NCBI GenBank assembly: GCA_016463045.1
Contig: JAEMSB010000048.1
Span: forward strand, 1 to 14,315
Direction: 5' to 3'
DNA length: 14,315 nt
Origin: Niveispirillum sp.
GTDB lineage: Bacteria > Pseudomonadota > Alphaproteobacteria > Azospirillales > Azospirillaceae
A program made the position numbers and the translations under genes. The notes below the pieces were generated by a model. It had not been told where the DNA came from. It did no database searches and saw nothing but the letters and a program-made list of their open reading frames with translations. Below are positions 1 through 6,908 of the stretch, piece after piece; the first letter of the stretch is position 1; every line of letters starts with the position of its first letter.

Positions 1-459
1 TCCCCCGCCTTGCCGGTCCGGCGGCCGGGGGAGGCGCTGCGTATCGTGGTTCCCGGCGCCATCGGGCCGCCCAAGGGCTATGGGCTGCTGCTGGATTGCG
101 CACGCGATGCGGCGGAACGGGATCTGCCGCTGCGGTTCCTGATTCTGGGCTACAGCGTGGATGACGACGCGCTGGCGGATACCGGCCGGGCCTTCATCAC
201 AGGCCGTTACAAGGAGGACGAGGTTCCCGCACTTCTCGCGGAGCTGCGCCCGCATGCGGCCCTGCTGCCCTCTGTCTGGCCAGAGACCTGGTGCTATGCG
301 CTGAGCCATGTGATGGCGGCCGGCTTGCCCGTGGCGGCCTTCGACCTGGGGGCCCAGGCGGAAAGGCTGCGCATGGCCGGTGGCGGCCTGCTGCTGCCGG
401 CAGGCCTGCCAGCGAAAGTCCTGAATGACGCCCTGCTGGCAGCCTTCCCGCCTCAGTAA
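1..459 (+). CDS. Glycosyltransferase, GT4-type, C-terminal part (5' end outside window)
   Basis: The reading frame is open from the first base, so this is the C-terminal end of a longer gene; the TTG at 10 is not a convincing start. The visible ~152 residues resemble the nucleotide-sugar-binding Rossmann half of family-4 (GT-B fold) glycosyltransferases. They begin with a strand of the type LRIVVPGAIGPPKGY followed by GYGLLLDCA. A later segment, PETWCYALSHVMAAGLPVAA, matches the region that holds the conserved glutamate contacting the donor sugar nucleotide. The protein would transfer a sugar to a growing surface polysaccharide at the cytoplasmic membrane. The acceptor and donor cannot be told from this fragment. 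It ends with TAA and overlaps the convergent neighbour by 7 bp. The assignment to a glycosyltransferase is firm; specificity is unknown. Confidence 0.85.
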   Translation, partial: SPALPVRRPGEALRIVVPGAIGPPKGYGLLLDCARDAAERDLPLRFLILGYSVDDDALADTGRAFITGRYKEDEVPALLAELRPHAALLPSVWPETWCYALSHVMAAGLPVAAFDLGAQAERLRMAGGGLLLPAGLPAKVLNDALLAAFPPQ

Positions 460-1475
460 ACGCGGTTGCGCATTGAATATTCCAGATGCTTCACGATCAG
501 GCGCGCATCATAGGATGACACATCCTTCAGCAAGGTTTCCCAGTACTGGAGGTAGGGGATGCCCACGGGATTGCGCTGGAGGAGATCGCGTTTGATGAAG
601 GGACAGCGGCTTGTCACCAGCAGTTCATCCCAGAAGAAATGCGTCTGGTTCAGGGCCACACCCTCGCGCAGGAAACGGCCGATCATCTCCAGATAGCGAT
701 AGCGGATGGGATCATCCTTGGGGTCGGTCTTGTCCAGATAGGTCTCAATCGGGCCAGAGACGCGGGCAACCATGGCACGATAGGGATAAAGCGCCTGACA
801 CCGCAGACCGTATTTCATCAGGTACTGCGTCAGCCCGATCTCCCCATACCGGATGACCCATTCCTTGCGCCGGAAATAGGGCAGCCAGCGCCAGAATCGG
901 CGGAAGGCCGGATCCTGGAGAGCCCGGGGATGGAACAGCACGAAATAGCTCTGCAGATGGAAAAGGCGCGACCAGCAGTCGGTGATGCCCCAGACATCTG
1001 CCGCGGCGGGATCGGCATTGCCGATGATCTCGCCCAGATCCTGCACAGGACCATAGATGCTGTCATTGGTGACCAGCAGCATCTCCAGGCCGTTCACATC
1101 GGGGATCTGGGCGATGCCATCCTTGAAGGCCCCAAAATCATAGCCGACATTGGCGCGCCACAATATCCGCGCCACCAGGGGCGACAAACGCTCCACACTG
1201 GCCTTGGGGAAACGGGGGGAATTGCTGGTAAAGACGATGGTAAAACCAGCGCGCTGCAACTCACTTAGATAATGCAGGACATAATCATGGACCACGCCGC
1301 GCTTGTCGAAGTGATTGAAAACCGCCACTCGCCTTGCGCCGGATAGAGTGCTCTCTCCATCCCACTTGCGGCGAATGTAATTCGGCTTAAAGATGTACAA
1401 CATGTAGGCGCGGATAAAATCGAATAAATCGACCATCTCCTCGTAAAGCCATCTTATCTTATTTCGCAGTCTCAT
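453..1475 (-). CDS. RgpF-like rhamnan synthesis family protein (putative glycosyltransferase)
   Basis: The 340-residue protein looks like the RgpF family, found in rhamnose-containing polysaccharide and O-antigen clusters. Visible family-type segments are VAVFNHFDKRG (residues about 50-60), NVGYDFGAFKDG (109-120) and LLVTNDSIYGP (133-143). These are followed by a HLQSYFVLF stretch and a basic/aromatic C-terminal half. No signal peptide or clear transmembrane helix is visible, so a cytoplasmic, membrane-associated role is likely. Members of this family are thought to act in assembly of cell-wall or O-chain glycans, but the chemistry of this protein is not shown by the sequence. The ATG at 1475 is the first good start after the divergent intergenic region; the ribosome binding site is weak. 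Its stop lies inside the end of the convergent glycosyltransferase. Confidence 0.8.
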   Translation of the reverse strand: MRLRNKIRWLYEEMVDLFDFIRAYMLYIFKPNYIRRKWDGESTLSGARRVAVFNHFDKRGVVHDYVLHYLSELQRAGFTIVFTSNSPRFPKASVERLSPLVARILWRANVGYDFGAFKDGIAQIPDVNGLEMLLVTNDSIYGPVQDLGEIIGNADPAAADVWGITDCWSRLFHLQSYFVLFHPRALQDPAFRRFWRWLPYFRRKEWVIRYGEIGLTQYLMKYGLRCQALYPYRAMVARVSGPIETYLDKTDPKDDPIRYRYLEMIGRFLREGVALNQTHFFWDELLVTSRCPFIKRDLLQRNPVGIPYLQYWETLLKDVSSYDARLIVKHLEYSMRNRVY

Positions 1476-1687
1476 GGCTATTCTATCTGGATTAGGCTGA
1501 TCGCCATTACTTTGGCTTCTGATAACCGAAGATGGGTTACCACATAAGGAATTGATTTAGTATACGGGTTTCGGAAGGACTGACCAAACAAAACCAACCT
1601 TGCCGGTGCGGAACATGGCAGACAGGGTTTCGATCAACATTTGAGGCTGGCACCCGTTACGATATATCTGCGGCCCGAACCTCGGAA
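1476..1687. promoter_or_regulatory. Divergent intergenic region between the RgpF-like gene and the wzm-type operon
   Basis: This 212 bp stretch is visibly more AT-rich than its surroundings and separates two divergent genes, so promoters for both directions are expected here. For the rightward operon one possible sigma70-like pair is TTGAGG at 1641-1646 and TATATC at 1663-1668, with a 16 bp spacer. An AT-rich segment around 1551-1566 (TTGATT, TAGTAT) could serve either strand. No clear operator palindrome is seen. The hexamers are weak matches and are inference only. Confidence 0.35.
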
Positions 1688-2566
1688 ATGAGAAGTATGT
1701 TCGTCATGTCAGATCGCCAACCGGAGACGGCTGCGGCCCGTACCGACCGGCTTGAAGAATTCCGGGCGGATGGATCGCCCTCCTTCGCCCTGGCATTCGC
1801 CGATATTGGACGCGGGCTGGCCTGCTGGCGGATCTGGCTGACCCTGGCCGCCAGCGATATCCGCCAGAAATACCGGGGTTCACTGCTGGGTCCGCTCTGG
1901 GTGACGATCAGCATGCTGGCCTTCACCGTGGGCATCGGTGTCGTTTACGCTAATCTTTTCAATGTCGATGTCCATGCCTTCCTGCCGCATGTCGCCGTCG
2001 GCATGGTGGCCTGGACCCTGATCACGGGCCTGATCAACGAAAACTGCACAGCCCTGACAGAGGCCGAGGGCTATCTGAAACAGATCCGCCTGCCCCTGAC
2101 CCTGTTCGTCTGCCGGGTCGTTGCCCGCAATCTGCTGGTGCTGCTGCACCATGCCCTGATCGTCGTGGCGGTCCTGCTGTGGTTTGGCGTGCCGGTCTCG
2201 CTTCTGGATATGGGGCTGGCCTTGCTGGCTCTGGCGCTGCTGGCCCTGTCCGGCTATGGCTGGGGCCTGGCACTGGCCTGCATCTGCATGCGGTTCCGCG
2301 ATGTGTCCCAGATCGTGGCCACCATCATCACGGGCGCCTTCTTCATCACGCCGGTCCTGTGGAAGGGTAGCTTCCTGGCGGAAGGCCATCCGGCCCTGCT
2401 GTTGAACCCGTTCTATTATCTGCTGGAAATCCTGCGCCAGCCGCTGACCACCGGCCACAGCGATCCCATGCACTGGCTGGTATCGGGGCTGATCGCGCTC
2501 TCCGGCCTGCTGGCAGGCCTGCTGACCTTCCGGGCGGCCCGCCCGCGCATCACCTACTGGACGTGA
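1688..2566 (+). CDS. wzm: ABC-2 type polysaccharide export permease (Wzm/KpsM-like)
   Basis: This 292-residue integral membrane protein is the permease of an ABC exporter for O-antigen or capsule-like polysaccharide. A cytoplasmic N-terminus of about 55 residues is followed by the family's characteristic amphipathic segment DIRQKYRGSLLGPLW (residues 57-71). About six hydrophobic spans follow, roughly at 72-92, 102-118, 147-167, 172-192, 208-224 and 254-276. A conserved-type NPFYYLLEILRQPL motif precedes the last span. Such proteins move a completed undecaprenyl-linked glycan across the inner membrane, driven by the ATPase encoded 4 bp downstream. The start is uncertain: ATGs at 1688, 1697 and 1706 are all in frame, none with a strong ribosome binding site, and the choice affects only the disordered N-terminus. 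Confidence 0.9.
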   Translation: MRSMFVMSDRQPETAAARTDRLEEFRADGSPSFALAFADIGRGLACWRIWLTLAASDIRQKYRGSLLGPLWVTISMLAFTVGIGVVYANLFNVDVHAFLPHVAVGMVAWTLITGLINENCTALTEAEGYLKQIRLPLTLFVCRVVARNLLVLLHHALIVVAVLLWFGVPVSLLDMGLALLALALLALSGYGWGLALACICMRFRDVSQIVATIITGAFFITPVLWKGSFLAEGHPALLLNPFYYLLEILRQPLTTGHSDPMHWLVSGLIALSGLLAGLLTFRAARPRITYWT

Positions 2567-2570
2567 CCCG

Positions 2571-3320
2571 ATGAGTGTCGAAATCCGCCTTGAGGATGTC
2601 AGTGTCCGTTTCCAGATTTTCGGGCTGCATGGACGGTCCCTGAAGAAGACAGCTCTCAACCTGTCGACGGGCGGGCGCATCGGGCGCGAGCCGGGGGCGC
2701 GGGTCCATATCGATGCGCTGGCGGGCGTCAATCTGCACCTGCAGGAAGGCGACCGCGTCGCCCTGGTCGGGCATAATGGGGCCGGGAAAAGCACCTTGCT
2801 GCGCACCATGGCCGGCATCTATGAACCGACGGGGGGCCGGGTCCATGTCCGGGGCCGGGTTTCCCCCATGTTCGACCTGATGGTCGGCATCAATCCTGAG
2901 GCGACGGGACGCGAGAATGTGCGGCTGCGCGGCCTGCTGCTGGGCATGAGTGCGGCAGAGGTCGACGCCTATGCGGGGGAAATCAGCGCTTTCTCCGGTC
3001 TGGGCAGCTATCTGGACCTGCCGGTGAAAATCTATTCCTCGGGCATGCTGCTGCGGTTGATGTTCGCGGTGACGACGGCCATCTCCCCGCAGATCCTGCT
3101 GCTGGATGAATGGATCACGGCGGGGGACAGCGCCTTCATGGAGCGGGCCGAACAGCGGGTCAACGGCCTGATCGACCGTTCCGCCCTCATGGTGATCGCC
3201 ACCCATAACCGGGTCCTGGTGGAGAGATTGTGCAACAAGGTGGCTGTGCTGGAGCAGGGCCGCGTCGTGGATTTCGGCCCCCTGACGCCCCACCTGCTGG
3301 ACCGCGCCATGGCGGCATGA
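2571..3320 (+). CDS. wzt: ABC transporter ATPase for polysaccharide export (Wzt/KpsT-like, short form)
   Basis: The 249-residue protein is the nucleotide-binding partner of the preceding permease; the genes are 4 bp apart and surely co-transcribed. It shows Walker A GHNGAGKST (67-75), the variant ABC signature YSSGMLLRL typical of the Wzt/KpsT/TagH group (155-163), Walker B ILLLDE followed by WITAGD (175-186), and the H-loop IATHN (209-213). A long insertion before the Walker A region (about residues 24-48) is also typical of this group. The protein ends soon after the nucleotide-binding domain. It therefore lacks the C-terminal carbohydrate-binding domain seen in long Wzt proteins that recognise a capped O-antigen, which suggests KpsT-like export without cap recognition. 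ATP hydrolysis occurs on the cytoplasmic face of the inner membrane. Confidence 0.93.
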   Translation: MSVEIRLEDVSVRFQIFGLHGRSLKKTALNLSTGGRIGREPGARVHIDALAGVNLHLQEGDRVALVGHNGAGKSTLLRTMAGIYEPTGGRVHVRGRVSPMFDLMVGINPEATGRENVRLRGLLLGMSAAEVDAYAGEISAFSGLGSYLDLPVKIYSSGMLLRLMFAVTTAISPQILLLDEWITAGDSAFMERAEQRVNGLIDRSALMVIATHNRVLVERLCNKVAVLEQGRVVDFGPLTPHLLDRAMAA

Positions 3321-3423
3321 TCGCTGCCTGCATCAACGCAGATATGGGTATGGTTTGCCCATGGCGGCCATGGCCGTGTATAGGCACCTTCTCAGCAATC
3401 ATCCGGACAGGGGCGTCGGAAAG

Positions 3424-5601
3424 ATGCGGGTGATCGGCTATCTGGAAACATACACCGACAATGTGCTTGTCGGATGGGCCTATAATTCTGCGGAGCCGGG
3501 GCGCCGCCTTCTGTTGAGCGTAGAAGTACAAGGCCAGCCAGTGGCGGCTGGTGTGGCCAATCTGGACAGGCAAGATGTGGCCCAAGGCGGGCATGGCGAC
3601 GGCCGGTGCGGCTTCCGCATCCCCCTTCATCTTGAGGTCGGTCAGCCCTTCCTGGTGCGTGAAGCATCCAGCGGCAGCATCCTGTTCACACAAGACGACC
3701 TGCCCGCACCGGACGAGACGGCACTGGCCAATGATGCCTCCCTGATCCGGGGCAATGTCGATACGGTGCTGGGGACGAACATCAAAGGCTGGTGTTGGCA
3801 CCCGCATGCCCCCGACCGGGCCGTGCGCGTACGTGCGCTGGTCGATGGACAGGAAGTCTCTGCCACGGATGCGGATGAAAGGCGCGGCGATCTCATCAAT
3901 GCCGGCATCGGCAATGGAAACCATGCTTTTTCCCTGCCTATGCCCTTCTGGATGCTGGATGGCGTCACCCGTGAGGTGACCGTGGTCGCAGGGGATTACG
4001 GCCCCCTGCCCGGCAGCCCTGTCAGCTTCGTTGGCCTCACCGAGGGGGCGCGGCCCTTGTTGAGCAGGCTGTTGGCCATCCCGGAGGGGGATGAGACGTC
4101 GCGGCAAGGGGTGGGGTTGCTGCTCGACTGCTATCTGCGCCATGTCGAAACCCTGCTGCCCCGCTCCGTCGGGTTTGCCTATTACGCCGACTGGTACCGG
4201 GCGCAGGCGGGAGAGGTTTCACTGGCTGATTGGCCGGCGGACCTGCCTGAACGGGCCCTGCGCCTGAAGGCGCCTGATGGCGGTTCCTATCTTCTGTGCG
4301 TCGATGAAGGCGCCATCCCCTTCGCCAATGCCGCACAGCGGCTGCTGTCCCTGGCTGTGGAGACGGGGGCGGACATCGTCTATGCCGACATGCAGGTGAC
4401 GCGTGACGGCAAACCCTTTCCCTGGTTCCGGCCGACCTGGAGTCCTGACCTGGCGTTGGCACAGGATTACATACGGGGCGTCACGCTGATCCGGGAAGAG
4501 GTCCTGGCCCGCCAGGGCCAGCGGCGGACCCTGGCGGGCATGCGCTATGGGGCCATGCTGTCGACCGATTCGGCCCGCATCGTGCGGTTGCCAGAGGTTC
4601 TGGGCAGCCTGGAACGCCCGCCGGCGGAGGCCGTCAGCAACGATATCGCCCAACTGATCGCGGCATGCCTGTCCGGCAGGGCAGAGGTGGAGATCATTAA
4701 TCCACGACAGGGGCTGCGGCGTATCCGTTGGCGGCTGCCCGCAAATCCCCCCCGCATCAGCCTGATCATCCCCACCCGCGACCGGCTGGAACTATTGCGT
4801 ACAGCCGTGGACAGTATCCGGCAGCGTACCCAGTACCCGAACTATGAAATCCTGATCATCGACAATCAGAGCGAACAGTCAGAGACGCTGGCCTGGCTGG
4901 AGGCTGGAAAGCAGCAGGGACATTTCCGTGTCCTCCCCTATGACGCGCCCTTCAATTATGCCGACATGAACAACCTTGCGGCGGCCCAGGCCGACGGGGA
5001 CATTTTGGGCTTCATCAATAATGATGTGGAACTGATCACGCCGGATTGGCTGGAAACCGCCATCGGCCTGCTCTCGCGGCCCGAGGTTGGGGCCGTCGGC
5101 GCGCGTCTGCGCTTTGGCAATGGCATGCTTCAGCATGGTGGCGTCATCGTCGGGACGGGCGGACTGGCCGAAAACGCCTTCCAGCATGTCGGCGTGGCGG
5201 ATGAGGGCTATTTCTACCGCACGCAGGTGGCCGGCAATTACAGTGCCGTCACAGCCGCCTGCCTGTTCATCCGCCAAGCTGATTTCCAGGCATTGGGCGG
5301 CTTCGACGCGGACAATCTGCCCGTCGCCTTCAACGATGTCGATCTCTGCCTGCGCCTGCGCGAACGCGGACATAACATCGTCTGGACCCCCCATATAGAC
5401 CTGTACCATTATGAGAGCGTCAGCCGGGGCCGCGACGATACGCCTGACAAACGGGCCAGGGCCATGAAAGAGGAATTGTATATGCGCCGCCGCTGGTCAC
5501 ATGTCGCCCTGGCCGATCCGTATTACAGCCCCAACCTAAACCTTGATGGTGTTCCCTTTACCGGTTTGGCTCTGCCGCCCCGTCAGGCGTGGGGGCGATG
5601 A
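3424..5601 (+). CDS. Large multidomain glycosyltransferase: two GWxW modules plus C-terminal GT2
   Basis: From the ATG at 3424 the protein has 725 residues. I prefer this start to the in-frame ATG at 3355 because the first module begins directly after it (MRVIGYLETYTDN) and the extra 23 residues look non-coding; the purine-rich GGAAAG just before it is a modest ribosome binding site. Two related beta-rich modules follow, at about 5-80 (VLVGWAY...) and 113-203 (IKGWCWHP...GIGNGNHAF). A middle region (about 285-400) resembles the second half of a degenerate GT2 domain. The C-terminal GT2 domain (about 444-700) starts with ISLIIPTRDR, has the metal-binding-type NNDVE at 532-536 and an acidic NDVDLCLRLR motif at 637-646. 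It should extend the lipid-linked glycan in the cytoplasm. Donor and linkage are unknown; rhamnosyltransferase-like annotations are common for such proteins but not shown here. Confidence 0.88.
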   Translation: MRVIGYLETYTDNVLVGWAYNSAEPGRRLLLSVEVQGQPVAAGVANLDRQDVAQGGHGDGRCGFRIPLHLEVGQPFLVREASSGSILFTQDDLPAPDETALANDASLIRGNVDTVLGTNIKGWCWHPHAPDRAVRVRALVDGQEVSATDADERRGDLINAGIGNGNHAFSLPMPFWMLDGVTREVTVVAGDYGPLPGSPVSFVGLTEGARPLLSRLLAIPEGDETSRQGVGLLLDCYLRHVETLLPRSVGFAYYADWYRAQAGEVSLADWPADLPERALRLKAPDGGSYLLCVDEGAIPFANAAQRLLSLAVETGADIVYADMQVTRDGKPFPWFRPTWSPDLALAQDYIRGVTLIREEVLARQGQRRTLAGMRYGAMLSTDSARIVRLPEVLGSLERPPAEAVSNDIAQLIAACLSGRAEVEIINPRQGLRRIRWRLPANPPRISLIIPTRDRLELLRTAVDSIRQRTQYPNYEILIIDNQSEQSETLAWLEAGKQQGHFRVLPYDAPFNYADMNNLAAAQADGDILGFINNDVELITPDWLETAIGLLSRPEVGAVGARLRFGNGMLQHGGVIVGTGGLAENAFQHVGVADEGYFYRTQVAGNYSAVTAACLFIRQADFQALGGFDADNLPVAFNDVDLCLRLRERGHNIVWTPHIDLYHYESVSRGRDDTPDKRARAMKEELYMRRRWSHVALADPYYSPNLNLDGVPFTGLALPPRQAWGR

Positions 5602-6767
5602 TGTCTGTACAAGGACATTTCGACTGTATTGGTGGCCGGGCCATCTGTGGCTGGGCCTGGAATCCGTCTAATCCGGATGAACGGGTTGAGGTTCGTGTCC
5701 TGTTCAATGGAGAACCCATAGCCAGCGGCCTAGCAGCGACGCACCGCCCTGACCTCCAGGCTGCCGGCATCGGTTCAGGGAACCATGCCTTTTTTGTCTC
5801 CCTGCCCGACAGCCATTTGGATGGTCGTGCAGGGGAGCTGATCGTACAGGTCCCTGACGGCACCCCGCTGGCAGGTACTCCGGCCCGCTTGACATTACCT
5901 AATCTCCGTTTCCGTCCACTGGAGCCGCTGGAAGCGGCTCCAGCGATCACCCTGTCGGTCTGTGCGATCGTCAAGAATGAAGGGCCTTATCTGCTGGAAT
6001 GGCTGGCATATCACCGGCTTGTCGGGGTCGAGCATTTTGTGATCTTCGACAATGGCAGCACGGACGGAAGCAGTGAATTGCTGGCCAAACTGGCAAGGGC
6101 GGGCATTGTGGATTATGTCCCCTGGCCGGACATACCGGGTGTGGCCGTCCAAAGGCCGGCCTACATCGCGGGCTTGGCCCGCCTAGCTGAGCGCAGCCAC
6201 TGGGTTGCCTTCATTGACGCCGATGAATTCCTGAACCCGCTGCGGGGTGAGACGGTTCCGGAAATCTTGAAGGATTATGAAGCGGCAGCAGGGCTCATGG
6301 TGCCTTGGCGGCTGTTCGGCTCCAACGGCCATCAGGACAGAGCCGACGAATTGGTGGTAAGCCGCTTCACCCGCCGCGCGCATGCCCCGGATTCCCGCAA
6401 CAATCTGGTCAAGACGATTGTCCAAGCGCGCGCCGTCCTTCGTCCTGATATCCACACGACCCAGCTTGCACAAGGTTGTCTTGTGGATGAGTTCTGGCAG
6501 TTGGGGGGTAGCCAAGGCCATCCGGACAATCATGCCGTACCAGGTGCCAAGCGTTTGGTCCTCAACCATTATTTCACAAAATCCAGAGCGGAATGGCATC
6601 ATAAGCGTAACAGGGGGCAAGCGACCGAACAGGTTGGATCAACAGCATGGCGGCGACCGGACGATCATTTTGCCGCACATGATGTCAATGATATTGAGGA
6701 CCTTGGCCTTGCTAGCCGCGCTGCGGCCATCCGAGAAGAGATGGAACGGTTGCAGGCTCTGCTGTAG
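5598..6767 (+). CDS. Glycosyltransferase with N-terminal GWxW module and GT2/GT92-like catalytic domain
   Basis: The 389-residue protein starts at the ATG at 5598, overlapping the upstream stop in an ATGA arrangement, so translation is probably coupled; an in-frame ATG at 5601 is an alternative. Residues 6-100 form a single GWAWNP...GIGSGNHAF module clearly related to the two in the preceding glycosyltransferase. The catalytic domain begins with LSVCAIVKNEGPYLLEWLAYH (about 119-139), then has the DNGSTDGS loop (151-158) and DADEF (207-211), which supplies the metal-binding aspartates. The NHYFTKS and KRNRG segments near the end are typical of the Glyco_tranf_2_4/GT92-like group. It likely adds a sugar to the same polysaccharide. 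The acceptor and donor are not inferable. It is the last gene of the export/assembly run. Confidence 0.88.
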   Translation: MMSVQGHFDCIGGRAICGWAWNPSNPDERVEVRVLFNGEPIASGLAATHRPDLQAAGIGSGNHAFFVSLPDSHLDGRAGELIVQVPDGTPLAGTPARLTLPNLRFRPLEPLEAAPAITLSVCAIVKNEGPYLLEWLAYHRLVGVEHFVIFDNGSTDGSSELLAKLARAGIVDYVPWPDIPGVAVQRPAYIAGLARLAERSHWVAFIDADEFLNPLRGETVPEILKDYEAAAGLMVPWRLFGSNGHQDRADELVVSRFTRRAHAPDSRNNLVKTIVQARAVLRPDIHTTQLAQGCLVDEFWQLGGSQGHPDNHAVPGAKRLVLNHYFTKSRAEWHHKRNRGQATEQVGSTAWRRPDDHFAAHDVNDIEDLGLASRAAAIREEMERLQALL

Positions 6768-6908
6768 GAAAGTCGCTAGCGGCTCAGGCATTCCTCTTTG
6801 GATAGAGGCGAGCATCGTCAGGCTTGACTTACTCTTACCGGAACGGCCAATTTCGCGCTGCACTCAAAACCTCATCAGGATGAGTTGCGGCTTCTTAGAA
6901 GGGACAGC
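6768..6908. promoter_or_regulatory. Intergenic region before the secretion operon, weak promoter candidate
   Basis: This 141 bp gap separates the polysaccharide run from the secretion genes. A TTGACT at 6824-6829 followed 18 bp later by CAATTT is the only sigma70-like pair I see, and its -10 is poor. No convincing terminator hairpin with a T-run follows the upstream stop, so read-through from the polysaccharide genes is possible. Confidence 0.25.

Noticed and set aside
690..705. Two GATAGC copies inside the RgpF-like gene
   Set aside because: They encode a Tyr-Arg repeat in a well-supported gene, have no palindromic partner and are far from the par locus.
639..1268. Long open frame opposite the RgpF-like gene
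   Set aside because: Its composition is typical of an antisense shadow in GC-rich coding DNA, and the opposite strand matches a known family.
1880..2818. Leftward 312-codon frame, and similar leftward frames across 2550-4143
   Set aside because: They run opposite Wzm, Wzt and the glycosyltransferase, and are rich in Q, H, R and G, as expected of antisense frames.
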